A DNA stretch of 58,984 nt, from the NCBI GenBank assembly GCA_028684915.1, contig JAQUEZ010000018.1, positions 1 through 58,984 on the forward strand. Direction: 5' to 3'. Shown here piece after piece: positions 26,547 to 35,894 of the stretch (the first letter of the stretch is position 1; each line of letters starts with the position of its first letter). Both the position numbers and the translations under genes were made by a program. The notes under the pieces are model-generated. The model was not told the DNA's origin and did not search any database. It saw nothing but the letters and a program-made list of their open reading frames with translations. This DNA is from Desulfobulbus sp. Its GTDB lineage: Bacteria; Desulfobacterota; Desulfobulbia; Desulfobulbales; Desulfobulbaceae.

Positions 26547-26890
26547 TTGGGGCCTTTCGCCGAAATTCAGCCCTCTCCTGGCCCCGACGTGACCAATGGA
26601 GGGATCCTGATCGGATTGCCTGCACTCCTGAGCATGGAGTTGTTGACCCATCTGGAATATTCCGGTCCTACCAGATGGATATTACCGTCTGGACTCCATA
26701 TTGCTGCTACTCGTCTTGAATGTGTTGTCTTTGCTCAGGGCCATTGAGCCCTTGCGATACTGTCCTCCTGGAGAGTGGGGTGAGAAAATAGGCTGCCCAA
26801 CTGACACGGATACGGGCGATATTTGGAGAGTGCACGGACAATCCCATGGAGAATCAACCCTTTATGCATGTCGATCCCGTGAGTAAATGT
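26547..26890 (+). pseudogene. Transposase fragment with frameshift
   Basis: Reading from AEIQPSPGPDVTNGGILIGLPALL through YSGPTRWILPSGLH and, after a shift near 26695, LLLVLNVLSLLRAIEPLRYCPPGEWGEKIG gives the N-terminal part of a transposase family common in Deltaproteobacteria (recalled pattern: NGG-L-ALPALL ... IE-LRY-PPGEWGKLLGLDR). The homology stops after the GEWG motif and no C-terminal half follows, so it is a dead remnant. Neither frame has a credible start. Confidence 0.7.
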
Positions 26891-27210
26891 ACTTAATGAG
26901 TCTGGATAGAGCCTTTGCAAGATGCAATGGCTGGTGCGCCTAAGGCGCCGAGTTGTTGATGGCCTTTTGATCCAAGGGTCGGGGAAAGAAAAAAGTATTC
27001 GAATAATGCGCCGGATTTCGGTTCGGATATAAGGCGTTTTAACTGGTGAATATCAAGCATATTCGCTAGTTAAAGTAACGACGTAGCCGGGCCGAAAGAC
27101 AAGCAGAATTGGATAATTATTTTTTTTCGCGACCCTAAAGGCGTTGGAAATAAAGGGAAGAACAGGAAAAGGACAGGACGCGATGGGGGGAAGAAGAAGG
27201 GCGGGGCAAC
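26891..27210. other. Intergenic stretch between the transposase relic and pstB
   Basis: No gene recognised. It contains a GGCGCC-centred small palindrome near 26937-26951 and an AT-rich run near 27112-27126. It may include more decayed transposon sequence. Confidence 0.4.
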
Positions 27211-27235
27211 CTCTCCAGCCTGGGTAGCTGGAGAG
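27211..27235 (-). terminator. Hairpin after pstB, probable operon end
   Basis: Stem CTCTCCAGC/GCTGGAGAG with a 7-base loop, 26 bp downstream of the pstB stop. The following minus-strand sequence is pyrimidine-rich but not a clean T-run, so termination strength is uncertain. Confidence 0.5.
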
Positions 27236-27261
27236 AGGCAGAGCGGATGTTCAGCAAAGAA

Positions 27262-28152
27262 TCAACCGAAACGACCGGTGATATAGTCTTCGGTCAGTTG
27301 GTGGCGGGGGTTGGTGAAGATGCGGTCGGTGGGGCCGACCTCGACCAGGTCACCGAGATGAAAGTACGCGGTCCGTTGGGAAACACGGGCCGCCTGCTGC
27401 ATATTATGGGTCACGATGACAATGGTATACTGTTCCTTGAGCTCGGTAATCAGGTCTTCAACTGTGGCGGTGGCAATGGGATCAAGAGCAGAGCAGGGTT
27501 CGTCCATAAGGATAACCTCCGGACGCACGGCAATGGCCCGGGCAATACAGAGACGCTGCTGCTGGCCACCGGAGAGTCCGGTACCCGGCTGATCAAGACG
27601 ATCATGGACCTCCTTCCACAGACCGGCTTTTTTGAGCGAGTCCTCGACAATGTCAGCCAGTTCGGACTTGTTGTTTACCAAACCGTGAATTTTAGGCCCG
27701 TAGGCAACGTTCTCGAAAATGGTTTTGGGAAAAGGATTGGGCTTTTGGAAGACCATGCCCACTTGGGCTCGTAAGGGGACCACATCGACTTTTTTATCGT
27801 AGATGTCGAGTTCGTCGAGCAAGATTTGTCCGGTTACCCGGCAACTGGCCACGGTGTCGTTCATCCTGTTGAGGCAGCGAAGAAAGGTCGACTTGCCGCA
27901 CCCGGATGGGCCGATCATGGCCAGAACTTCGTTCTTGCCGACGTCGATGCTCACATCCTGGATGGCATGTTTTTCCCCGTAGTACACGTTGACTTCCCGA
28001 CAGATCATACGCGGTTCTTCAACAAAGGGAACACCAACGGTCTGGCGGAGGTCTCGGTCGACCTTGCGCGCCTTGGTTGTCACGGCCTCTCCCTCATTCT
28101 TTTCCACGAGTGCATCACGCATGTCTAAAACCGTGTCGATTGCAGCTGTCAT
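27262..28152 (-). CDS. pstB: Phosphate ABC transporter ATPase PstB
   Basis: Cytoplasmic ATPase of the high-affinity phosphate importer. Walker [10 protein letters not shown], PstB-typical [10 protein letters not shown] and [19 protein letters not shown], signature [13 protein letters not shown], Walker [14 protein letters not shown] and [12 protein letters not shown]. The family normally starts ~30 residues before the first strand. I chose the ATG at 28152 (296 aa, GGGAG before it) over an in-frame ATG 72 bp upstream because the longer version would read through the pstS-pstB hairpin and add a low-complexity tail. It is the last gene of pstCASB. Confidence 0.93.
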   Translation of the reverse strand: MTAAIDTVLDMRDALVEKNEGEAVTTKARKVDRDLRQTVGVPFVEEPRMICREVNVYYGEKHAIQDVSIDVGKNEVLAMIGPSGCGKSTFLRCLNRMNDTVASCRVTGQILLDELDIYDKKVDVVPLRAQVGMVFQKPNPFPKTIFENVAYGPKIHGLVNNKSELADIVEDSLKKAGLWKEVHDRLDQPGTGLSGGQQQRLCIARAIAVRPEVILMDEPCSALDPIATATVEDLITELKEQYTIVIVTHNMQQAARVSQRTAYFHLGDLVEVGPTDRIFTNPRHQLTEDYITGRFG

Positions 28153-28168
28153 CTGTTGACTCCCAGCC

Positions 28169-28194
28169 CCGGAAGGCCGCATCGGACCTTCCGG
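28169..28194 (-). other. pstS-pstB intercistronic hairpin
   Basis: Perfect 8-bp stem CCGGAAGG/CCTTCCGG (extendable by inner pairs) lying 42 bp after pstS and just before the pstB ribosome site. There is no T-run on the minus strand. A stabilising or partial-termination hairpin here would explain higher output of the binding protein than of the ATPase. This is inference. Confidence 0.55.
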
Positions 28195-28236
28195 AGTTTT
28201 TCTTTGACGCTTTGAGTATGCCACTCAACCTCTTGA

Positions 28237-29289
28237 TCAGTCAATGTTGACCGGGGTCAATGCCTTGGCGATACCAGCATATTGGGCCCGCTCTGCTTTA
28301 GGCGCAGGAATCAAGCCCTTCTCGGCCAGGTAACCTTCATCGCCCCAGGAACGCTCGCTGGTGTACTCGGAGAGATACTCTTTGATGCCGGGGATAACAC
28401 CGACATGAGCGTTCTTGACATAAATGAACAGCGGTCGGGAAACGACGTATTTGCCGGAAGCGATGTTCTCGAAGGTCGGGGCCTCTCCGTCAATAACAGA
28501 ACCCTGGATTTTGTCGCCGTTCTGATCAAGGAAGCTGAAACCGAAAATACCCAGGCTTTTGGAGTTGGCCTCGAGTTTCTGCACGATCAGGTTATCGTTC
28601 TCACCGGCCTCAATGTAGGCGCCATCCTCACGAACAGTCTGGCAGACAGCCTTGAATTTTTTCTTGTCCGTCTCTTTCAGGGCCTTGATAACGGGAAATT
28701 CGGTACAGCCCTCATCCATAACCAGCTCAACAAAGGCGTCGCGAGTCCCGGAGGTAGGCGGAGGTCCAAGAACCTCGATCTTGTTTGCCGGCAGGCTCTT
28801 GTTGACGTCTTTCCAGGTCTTGTACGGGTTGGCAACCAGTTTGTCGCCACCATCCGGGCTGGGGACTTCCTTGGCCAGGGCCAGGTAGAGATCTTTACGG
28901 GAGACGTTGAACTGCTCAGCCTTCTTGCTGTTGGCAACAACAATGCCGTCATATCCCACCTTGATTTCCGTCACTTCTTTCACACCGTTCTTCTGGCAGG
29001 TCTCCAGCTCGGATTTTTTCATCCGGCGGGAAGCATTGGTGAGATCCGGAGTATCAACACCGGCACCGGCGCAGAACAGTTTCATACCGCCACCGGTTCC
29101 AGTGGACTCGATTTTCGGGGTTTTGAATTTGGTGGTTTTACCGAATTGCTCGGCAACTGAGGTGCTGAACGGATACACGGTAGAGGAACCTACCATGGCG
29201 ATGTAATCACGTCCTTCAGCAGCAGGGGCGGTGGTTGCAGCGGCAACCAGCAGGGTGGCCGCAGCCAGGGTTAAGCCAAATTTTCGCAT
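28237..29289 (-). CDS. pstS: Phosphate-binding protein PstS
   Basis: A 350-residue periplasmic phosphate receptor with a signal peptide ending TAPAAEG, the phosphate-contact segment GSSTVYPFSTSVAE and STGTGGGMKLFCAG, and PPPTSGTRDAFVELV in the second lobe. GGAGATATTCCC precedes the ATG. In this operon pstS comes third, after both permease genes, whereas in E. coli it is first. Confidence 0.95.
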   Translation of the reverse strand: MRKFGLTLAAATLLVAAATTAPAAEGRDYIAMVGSSTVYPFSTSVAEQFGKTTKFKTPKIESTGTGGGMKLFCAGAGVDTPDLTNASRRMKKSELETCQKNGVKEVTEIKVGYDGIVVANSKKAEQFNVSRKDLYLALAKEVPSPDGGDKLVANPYKTWKDVNKSLPANKIEVLGPPPTSGTRDAFVELVMDEGCTEFPVIKALKETDKKKFKAVCQTVREDGAYIEAGENDNLIVQKLEANSKSLGIFGFSFLDQNGDKIQGSVIDGEAPTFENIASGKYVVSRPLFIYVKNAHVGVIPGIKEYLSEYTSERSWGDEGYLAEKGLIPAPKAERAQYAGIAKALTPVNID

Positions 29290-29383
29290 GGGAATATCTC
29301 CTTTTAAGATTCATTGTAGAGTTGATGGCAATAACTGTAACGGGTGTGCATTTAGTTTGTGTTAGCAAAATATTCTAATTGCA

Positions 29384-30658
29384 TTACCAGCGACGTTCAA
29401 ATTTGTTGCGGAGAATAACCGCCGTGGCATTCATGGCTAAAAGGAGGAAAAGCAACACCATGATGGCCGCAGACGTCCGTTCGACAAAGGCACGTTCCGG
29501 CGAATCGGCCCAGAGAAAAATCTGTACCGGCAAAACCGTGGCCGGGTCGGAAAAACCATGGGGTACGTCGACGATAAAGGCGACCATGCCGATCATCAAT
29601 AGCGGCGCGGTTTCACCGAGCGCACGAGCCATGCCAATGATCGCCCCGGTGAGCATGCCCGGCATGGCCAGGGGGAGAATATGGTGGCTGATGGTCTGCA
29701 TCTTCGAGGCCCCGACGCCTAAGGCGGCCTCACGAATAGAGGGGGGAACCGATTTGAGCGAGGCCCGGCTGGCAATGATGATGGTGGGTAGGGTCATCAG
29801 TGTCAGGACAAAACCACCAACCATGGATGAGGAGCGCGGCAGATGCAAGAAGTTGAGGAAGACCGCAAGCCCCAGCAAGCCAAAGACAATCGAGGGGATG
29901 GCCGCCAAGTTGTTGATATTGACTTCAATGAGGTCGGTCCAACGATTTTTGGGCGCAAATTCCTCCAGGTAGACCGCAGCGGCAACTCCGATGGGGAAAC
30001 TTAGCAACAGGGTCACCATGAGGGTGTAGAGTGAGCCCATGGTCGCACCCCGGATACCGGCAAGTTCCGGCTCCCGCGAGTCTCCGGCATTAAAAAAGAT
30101 AGTGTTGAACGATTTCTTCAGGCGTCCGGCCGTCATCAATTGGTCGATCCAGCCGATTTCCTTATCGCTGATTCGTCGCTCGGACTCCGGAGCATTACGG
30201 GGAATATGCCCTTTGACGAACATATCCACCTCATCATCGGCAGGTACCCATAAGGGCAGCGTTGTGCCGATCAGTTCGGGGTTGCTCATCACCAGTCGCT
30301 GGAGCTGGAAAGAGGCACCAGTGCTGATCAGTTTGCTCACTGCCCTTTTATCTGAACGTCCCTGGACCTGGGGGAATATTTCCAAGGTTGCCTGGCGGAT
30401 TAGTGCGGCATAGTTGGCTGTGGCCAGGTTGTTGACATCCAACACCTGGGGATCAAGGTGGATATCAAGCAAGATCTCGGACTGGAGAAAAGCTGTGTAT
30501 CCCTTGGCGGTAATGGCGCCAAGCAACAGGACTAAAAACAGCAGGCTCATTGCAATCGCCGCAAGTCCGAAAAACTTGAATCGTTTTTCCTTGCGGTAGC
30601 GGGCTGCCAAGCCGAGGCTGACCCGCTCCATGGTACTCATCGTTTGGGAATCGTTCAT
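29384..30658 (-). CDS. pstA: Phosphate ABC permease PstA
   Basis: A 424-residue inner-membrane permease, longer than E. coli PstA (about 300) because of a ~150-residue periplasmic insert after TM1 (from DIHLDPQVLDVNN to about residue 200). The conserved core follows: FPIGVAAAVYLEEFAP, NNLAAIPSIVFGLLGLAVF, TLPTIIIASRASLKSVPPSIREAALGVGASK and GMARALGETAPLLMIG. It shares the operon with pstC, pstS and pstB. Confidence 0.92.
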   Translation of the reverse strand: MNDSQTMSTMERVSLGLAARYRKEKRFKFFGLAAIAMSLLFLVLLLGAITAKGYTAFLQSEILLDIHLDPQVLDVNNLATANYAALIRQATLEIFPQVQGRSDKRAVSKLISTGASFQLQRLVMSNPELIGTTLPLWVPADDEVDMFVKGHIPRNAPESERRISDKEIGWIDQLMTAGRLKKSFNTIFFNAGDSREPELAGIRGATMGSLYTLMVTLLLSFPIGVAAAVYLEEFAPKNRWTDLIEVNINNLAAIPSIVFGLLGLAVFLNFLHLPRSSSMVGGFVLTLMTLPTIIIASRASLKSVPPSIREAALGVGASKMQTISHHILPLAMPGMLTGAIIGMARALGETAPLLMIGMVAFIVDVPHGFSDPATVLPVQIFLWADSPERAFVERTSAAIMVLLFLLLAMNATAVILRNKFERRW

Positions 30659-30763
30659 CGCCCCTCTCCGTTATTGTCCTTGGTGCAAAAAGCCTCGGGG
30701 ACAAGGTTGTGTACTTGGTTGATCTGTGTTTTCATGCGTCCTTTTCTCTGGACGAGGTCCGTA

Positions 30764-32149
30764 TTATTCGTATTCTTCACGGTATTTACGCACCACGTAG
30801 AGAGCGATGACATTAAGCGCCAGCGTGACGACGAACAGCAGCAGGCCCAGGGCAAAGGCCACCAGGGTCTTGGGGCTATCAAACTCTTGGTCGCCGACCA
30901 GCAGGGTGACAATCTGCACGGTAACCGTGGTCACCGCCTGCAGCGGGTTGAGGGTGAGATTGGCGGCAAGGCCGGCGGCCATGACCACGATCATGGTCTC
31001 ACCGATAGCACGGGAAACCGCCAGGAGCACCGAGCCGACAATGCCCGGCAGGGCTGCCGGAATAATGACCAGTTTAATGGTCTCGCTCTTGGTCGCGCCC
31101 AGGCCGTAGGAACCGTCACGCAGCGATTGGGGCACGGCATTGATGACGTCGTCGGAGAGCGAGGACACAAAGGGGATGATCATGATTCCCATGACCAGGC
31201 CAGCGGCAAGGGCACTTTCCGAACTTACTGTAAGTCCAAGAGAAAAACCCATATCGCGTATAAAGGGGGCGACGACCAGGGCGGCAAAAAAACCGTAAAC
31301 AACCGTGGGGACACCGGCAAGGATTTCCAAGAGCGGCTTAACCGTGGCTCGGAACTTCGGTCCGGCATATTCGGAGAGATAGATCGCCGACATCAGGCCA
31401 AAGGGCACGGCGATGGCCATGGCGATACCGGAGATGAGAAAGGTACCGGCGAGCACCGGAATGGCACCGAAGCTGCCGGAGCTTCCGGCCTGATCGGCGC
31501 GGATAGCCATCTGCGGGCTCCATTTGAGGCCAAAGAGAAAATCATAAAAGGGAACTTGCTGGAAAAAGCGGATCGACTCGAACAGCACCGAAAGGACAAT
31601 GCCGATGGTGATGAAAATGGCAAAGGTGGAGCAGAGAGTGAGCAGGATTTCAACGGCCAGTTCCACCTGATTCCGAGCCCGTAGGGTGGGCTTAATCCGT
31701 GAGTAGGCAAAGTAGGCAGCTACCAGGGCAGTGCTTAAGGCAAGTACCGCCATGGCCATATTGCCGATGTGCCTCATGCCCAGATAGCGATCAGCCGCCG
31801 CCTGCAGCACCGGGTCGACGTTGTGGCTGTACACACTGCCCGAGACCAGGTTGCGCACATCGTTGACCATCAGATTTAACTGGTCCGGAGTGAGGGCACC
31901 TTTGGCCTCACGCACCCCGTCCATGACGATGCGAGTGAGCAGCGGATCAGTCGCTGTCTGCCAGATGATGACGATGATCAGTGCCGGCACTGCACACCAT
32001 AAGGCGGTGAGCATGCCGTAATACCCTGGCCGCGAGTGCATTCTGGTGGTGGCCACCCGGCGGGACAGGGCAAAGGCCCGGCGTTTTCCCTGCCAGAAAG
32101 CCAGGGCCGACAGGGCAAGGACAACGGTGATAAGCAGCATGGGGGGCAT
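30764..32149 (-). CDS. pstC: Phosphate ABC permease PstC
   Basis: A 461-residue permease, again longer than the E. coli protein. The N-terminal region adds two helices and a periplasmic domain before the PstC core (FGAIPVLAGTFLISGIAMAIA, YLSEYAGPKFR, EILAGVPTVVYGFFAALVV, PQSLRDGSYGLGATKSE, AVSRAIGETMIVVMAAG). It is the first gene of the pst operon. The leader upstream carries 11-bp repeats typical in spacing of PhoB sites. Confidence 0.92.
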   Translation of the reverse strand: MPPMLLITVVLALSALAFWQGKRRAFALSRRVATTRMHSRPGYYGMLTALWCAVPALIIVIIWQTATDPLLTRIVMDGVREAKGALTPDQLNLMVNDVRNLVSGSVYSHNVDPVLQAAADRYLGMRHIGNMAMAVLALSTALVAAYFAYSRIKPTLRARNQVELAVEILLTLCSTFAIFITIGIVLSVLFESIRFFQQVPFYDFLFGLKWSPQMAIRADQAGSSGSFGAIPVLAGTFLISGIAMAIAVPFGLMSAIYLSEYAGPKFRATVKPLLEILAGVPTVVYGFFAALVVAPFIRDMGFSLGLTVSSESALAAGLVMGIMIIPFVSSLSDDVINAVPQSLRDGSYGLGATKSETIKLVIIPAALPGIVGSVLLAVSRAIGETMIVVMAAGLAANLTLNPLQAVTTVTVQIVTLLVGDQEFDSPKTLVAFALGLLLFVVTLALNVIALYVVRKYREEYE

Positions 32150-32228
32150 GTGGACTCCATTAATGAGTTGGGCGAGACGATCACACCCAAACTAGAGCCA
32201 TAAAGTAGCTGTGCTTTATTAAGGCGGG

Positions 32229-32261
32229 ATTTGACCCCTATTAGGATTCCGTTAGGATTCT
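32229..32261. promoter_or_regulatory. Putative Pho box between pstC and the NRAMP gene
   Basis: Three tandem 11-mers, ATTTGACCCCT, ATTAGGATTCC and GTTAGGATTCT. The last two are close matches at exact 11-bp spacing. PhoB is known to bind tandem 11-bp direct repeats. A matching 11-bp series lies upstream of phoB at 35786. The site lies 80 bp upstream of pstC (minus strand) and 45 bp before the NRAMP start, so it could serve either or both. Confidence 0.6.
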
Positions 32262-32305
32262 TGCGCCCCCTGGGGCATTATGGTTAACAAAGAACTGCGA
32301 AAGCC

Positions 32306-33670
32306 ATGGGCGGAACACTGCCTCTGCAAAATTGTTTGTTCAGGCACGATCCCACAGGATTTCGAGGCGTTGAGCAATATCAAACTGGAGATAACATCAT
32401 TTTGAATCTGTTACAGTTTATTAAAGACCTTCGTCGTCGGGATCATAAACCGGCCTTTGGTGCCCTGCAGATTTTTCGCTATATCGGTCCGGGGCTCCTG
32501 GTCACGGTCGGTTTCATTGACCCCGGTAACTGGGCCTCCAATATTGCTGCCGGTGCCGGTTACGGCTATACCCTGCTGTGGATGGTCACCCTTTCCACCC
32601 TGATGCTGATCGTGCTTCAGCATAATGTCGCCCATTTGGGAATTGTCAGCGGGCTCTGTCTTTCAGAGGCAGCAACCTTACATACGCCCAATTGGGTCAG
32701 CCGACCAGTGCTCGGCTCTGCCATGTTGGCCTCGATTTCCACCTCTCTGGCGGAGATACTCGGTGGTGCCATTGCCCTGCAGATGCTTTTTGATGTCCCC
32801 CTTCCTGCGGGGGCCCTGCTGGTGGTCCTTTTTGTTTCTGTGATGCTGTTTACCAACTCCTACCGGGCAGTAGAAAAGATCATCATCGGCTTTGTTTCGG
32901 TGATCGGTCTGAGTTTTCTCTATGAGTTGACCCTGGTGGATATCGATTGGGCCCAGGCCGGAGTTGCCTGGGTGCGGCCAAGTCTTCCCGAGGGCAGTAT
33001 CATGATCGTCATGAGCGTGCTCGGCGCGGTGGTCATGCCCCATAACCTCTTTCTCCACAGCGAGATCATTCAGAGCCGTCAATGGAATCTGGAAAATGAG
33101 GCGGTGATCAAAAAACAACTCGATTATGAATTGTTTGATACTCTGTTCAGCATGCTCATCGGCTGGGCCATCAACAGCGCCATGATTCTGTTGGCCGCTG
33201 CCACCTTTTTCACGCACGGCACCATGGTCGACGAGTTGCCTCAGGCCCAGAGTCTGTTGGTACCTCTCTTGGGGAGCAATGCGGCCGATGTTTTTGCCAT
33301 TGCCCTGCTGTTTGCCGGTCTGGCCTCCACCATCACTTCAGCCATCGCCGGTGGCTCCATATTTGCCGGAATCTTCAACGAGCCCTATGATATCAAAGAC
33401 AGTCACTCCAGGTTGGGGATATTTATTTCCCTGGTGGGCGGCTATTTACTGTTGCTTCTGGTGAACGATGCCTTTAAGGCGCTGATCGTCTCCCAGATGG
33501 TGCTGAGCATTCAACTTCCCTTGACCATTGTTTTGCAGGTGTATCTGACCTCCTCGGCCAAGGTTATGGGCAAGCACGCCAACCCGTTAGGCACCAAACT
33601 CATGCTTTGGGCCATAACCGCGATAGTTTCCGGGTTAAATGTGATTCTTTTGCTCAGTTTTTTGAAGTGA
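32306..33670 (+). CDS. NRAMP-family divalent metal ion transporter
   Basis: A 454-residue inner-membrane H+-coupled Mn2+/Fe2+ transporter with the two metal-site helices intact: DPGN in TM1 (GFIDPGNWASN) and MPHN in TM6 (VVMPHNLFLHS). This predicts transport of transition metals. About eleven helices are visible. The first ~30 residues are not typical and a start at the TTG near 32402 (after GGAGATAAC) is possible. It lies divergent from the pst operon across a putative Pho box, so phosphate control is possible. Confidence 0.88.
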   Translation: MGGTLPLQNCLFRHDPTGFRGVEQYQTGDNIILNLLQFIKDLRRRDHKPAFGALQIFRYIGPGLLVTVGFIDPGNWASNIAAGAGYGYTLLWMVTLSTLMLIVLQHNVAHLGIVSGLCLSEAATLHTPNWVSRPVLGSAMLASISTSLAEILGGAIALQMLFDVPLPAGALLVVLFVSVMLFTNSYRAVEKIIIGFVSVIGLSFLYELTLVDIDWAQAGVAWVRPSLPEGSIMIVMSVLGAVVMPHNLFLHSEIIQSRQWNLENEAVIKKQLDYELFDTLFSMLIGWAINSAMILLAAATFFTHGTMVDELPQAQSLLVPLLGSNAADVFAIALLFAGLASTITSAIAGGSIFAGIFNEPYDIKDSHSRLGIFISLVGGYLLLLLVNDAFKALIVSQMVLSIQLPLTIVLQVYLTSSAKVMGKHANPLGTKLMLWAITAIVSGLNVILLLSFLK

Positions 33671-33680
33671 GGCGCGAGGG

Positions 33681-33757
33681 AAAATACTGTTCCTTGTATA
33701 TCTTTGTTTTTACGTAACCATCTCTTAGCGTGTGATGGACTGTTTACGAGTCCATCA
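33681..33757 (-). repeat. Partial copy of the short dispersed element
   Basis: Begins directly after the NRAMP stop and matches the reverse complement of the 52009-52169 copy over TTCCTTGTATATCTTTG, CCATCTCTTAG and the terminal hairpin TGATGGACT...GAGTCCATCA. The other terminus is missing. The hairpin may act as the 3' end of the NRAMP transcript. Confidence 0.8.
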
Positions 33758-33792
33758 AGGATAAAAGAATAAAAAAGCTCCCAGGAGGTACC

Positions 33793-34929
33793 ATGGGAAA
33801 ATGTATAGGTGTCTTGACTGCCGGTGGCGATAGCCCCGGTCTCAATGCCGCGCTCCGCGCCATCGGCAAGAGCGCACTTAATGCCTACGATATGCAGGTA
33901 ATCGGCTTTCGTGATGGTTTCCGGGGGCTGATGGAAAATCGAACCATTCACCTTGACGGAGAGAACCTCTCCGGAATCCTCACCCTTGGGGGAACTATCC
34001 TCGGCACCAGCCGTGATAAACCGCATAAAATGCCGGTGGGGTCCAAGGTTCAGGATATGACCGAGGTCATGATCGACAACTACCATCGCCACAACCTCGA
34101 GGCCCTGATTTGCATTGGCGGCGGTGGAACCCAGAAAAATGCCTATCGATTGGCCCAGGCCGGGGTCAATGTGCTCACCTTGCCCAAGACCATCGATAAC
34201 GATGTGGCCATGACCGATGTCACTTTTGGTTTCGACACCGCCCTGTCGATCGCGACCGATGCCATTGATCGCCTCCATTCCACTGCCCACAGCCACCACC
34301 GGATTATCGTGGTCGAGATCATGGGGCACAATACCGGCTGGCTTGGCCTGGGGGCCGGTCTGGCCAGTGGGGCGGATGTCATTCTCATTCCCGAAATTCC
34401 CTACGATGTTGATCAGGTGGCCGAGGCTATCCGCCGCCGTCGTCATCGAGGCAAGAATTTCAGTATTGTCGCCGTCTCCGAAGGCGCTTTATCCAAAAAG
34501 GACGCCAAGGAACTGGCTACCCTTAAGGAGAAAAAACAGTCGACCAAGGACGAGAAAAAACAGAAAAAAGTCTCTGCCGCACTGGAGGCTTTTCAGACCA
34601 ATCATACCAGTAACACCCTGCGCCTCTCTGCCGAGTTAGAGGCGCTCACCGGGCTTGAGAGTCGGGTCACCATACTTGGCCACCTCCAGCGCGGAGGCAC
34701 CCCGACCGCGGCGGACCGCATCCTTGCCACCCGCCTTGGCACGGCCTGTACTGCCGCGGTTGCCCATGGTGATTTTGGCAAGATGGTCGCGGTCAAGGGA
34801 GAGTCGACCGAACTGGTGGAACTGGCCGAGGTCGTGGGGAAGCGTAAGTTGGTCCCCCTGGATTATCCCTGGATCAGTGCCGCCCAGCAAACAGGGGCCT
34901 GTCTGGGCAACAACAGCCTCGTTGGTTAA
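33793..34929 (+). CDS. pfkA: 6-phosphofructokinase (ATP or PPi donor unclear)
   Basis: A 378-residue PFKA-superfamily enzyme of glycolysis: [17 protein letters not shown] at the nucleotide-binding start, LPKTIDNDV at the catalytic loop, and [11 protein letters not shown] at the sugar site. The phosphoryl-donor signature reads IGGGGTQ. The usual GGDGS (ATP) or GGDD (PPi) is absent, while the Lys before TIDND is typical of PPi-linked forms, so donor choice cannot be settled by motif. A charged Lys/Gln-rich insert (residues ~240-265) is also visible. AGGAGG sits before the ATG. It is followed by the converging phoU terminator. Confidence 0.87.
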   Translation: MGKCIGVLTAGGDSPGLNAALRAIGKSALNAYDMQVIGFRDGFRGLMENRTIHLDGENLSGILTLGGTILGTSRDKPHKMPVGSKVQDMTEVMIDNYHRHNLEALICIGGGGTQKNAYRLAQAGVNVLTLPKTIDNDVAMTDVTFGFDTALSIATDAIDRLHSTAHSHHRIIVVEIMGHNTGWLGLGAGLASGADVILIPEIPYDVDQVAEAIRRRRHRGKNFSIVAVSEGALSKKDAKELATLKEKKQSTKDEKKQKKVSAALEAFQTNHTSNTLRLSAELEALTGLESRVTILGHLQRGGTPTAADRILATRLGTACTAAVAHGDFGKMVAVKGESTELVELAEVVGKRKLVPLDYPWISAAQQTGACLGNNSLVG

Positions 34930-34930
34930 G

Positions 34931-34968
34931 CAAATAAAAAGGGCTGCATCCTCCAAGCGGTGCAGCCC
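34931..34968 (-). terminator. Rho-independent terminator of phoU
   Basis: Read on the minus strand, GGGCTGCA/TGCAGCCC with a short inner pairing is followed by TTTTTATTTG. It lies 62 bp past the phoU stop and only 11 bp after the pfkA stop on the other strand. Confidence 0.8.
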
Positions 34969-35030
34969 TGCAATAGAAGGTCGAAGAGACGAGAGAAGGG
35001 GCTAAGGAAAACCGGTTTGGTTTAGGGAAA

Positions 35031-35705
35031 TTAATGTGGGTCGCTGCTGCTGCGGACGATCTCGCCCTCAACCAGGTAAATGACCTCTTCGGCAATATTT
35101 TTGGCCCGATCCCCGATCCGCTCCAGGTGGCGAGCGATCAGGTACAGATTAATCAGGCAGGCAGCCTGCTCCGAATGGTTGCCGATTTCACCCACCACAA
35201 CCTTGTAGGCGTTGTTGCGCTCCTGGTCCACTTCGTCATCCATGAGAAAGACCTTACGTGCCATGGCCGTATTCTCGGTGACTAGGGCATCAAGGGCGGT
35301 TTTGACCATCTCCAGTGCCTTGGTGGCCATAGGGCGATAGTCCAGGGTAAAGGTGTAGTCCACCTGCTTGGTTTTGTTGATGGTGATGATACGCTTGGCG
35401 ATATTGACCGCGATATCGGCAATACGCTCCAGTTCGCTGTTGATTTTGATAACCGAGACAATCAGGCGCAGGTCGCGGGCCACCGGTTGATGGAGGGCAA
35501 GAATTTTGAGACACTCCTCCTCCACGCGAATTTCCATGTCATCGATTTCCCAGTCTCCGGTCATCAATGCCTGCGCTTCTTCGTTGTCGCCGGATTCGAG
35601 AATGGCGCTTGCTCGGCGCAACCGGTCTTCTGCCAAGGTGCCCAGTTCAAGGATCATTTTTTTCAGATGGTCGATTTCCCGATGGAAATACATATGTCTA
35701 CTCAC
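35031..35705 (-). CDS. phoU: PhoU phosphate-signalling regulator
   Basis: A 224-residue, all-helical PhoU with the two repeated metal-binding three-helix bundles (ERIADIAVNIAKRI and ERIGDRAKNIAEEVIYLVEG). It links PstSCAB activity to the PhoR kinase and represses the Pho response when phosphate is sufficient. I chose a GTG start (VSRHMYFHREID) because GGAGGAG lies 6 bp before it. An in-frame ATG further upstream has no ribosome site. It is transcribed away from phoB with a shared 189-bp spacer and is separated from the pst operon. Confidence 0.92.
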   Translation of the reverse strand: MSRHMYFHREIDHLKKMILELGTLAEDRLRRASAILESGDNEEAQALMTGDWEIDDMEIRVEEECLKILALHQPVARDLRLIVSVIKINSELERIADIAVNIAKRIITINKTKQVDYTFTLDYRPMATKALEMVKTALDALVTENTAMARKVFLMDDEVDQERNNAYKVVVGEIGNHSEQAACLINLYLIARHLERIGDRAKNIAEEVIYLVEGEIVRSSSDPH

Positions 35706-35785
35706 GGTTTCTCCTCCGTAAAGGGCTCTGGATTGATGGAACAAATTAATCAGATTACTCTTTAGTTTATGACCATTTTCACTGG

Positions 35786-35818
35786 GTTAGAAACCGGTTA
35801 GGATAGCGTTAGCATGTT
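35786..35818 (+). promoter_or_regulatory. Putative Pho box upstream of phoB
   Basis: Three tandem 11-mers, GTTAGAAACCG, GTTAGGATAGC and GTTAGCATGTT, with GTTAG at exact 11-bp spacing (35786, 35797, 35808). This is the spacing of known PhoB half-sites. It is 77 bp upstream of the phoB GTG and in the phoU-phoB divergent region, which fits autoregulation. The same GTTAGGAT core appears in the pstC leader. Confidence 0.68.
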
Positions 35819-35894
35819 TCTTTTTTCTTGCAAGCAGGCTTGTGCTGCATAACAGTAGCATGCAAATTACCAAGGTTTTGTACAGGAGCTCAAT

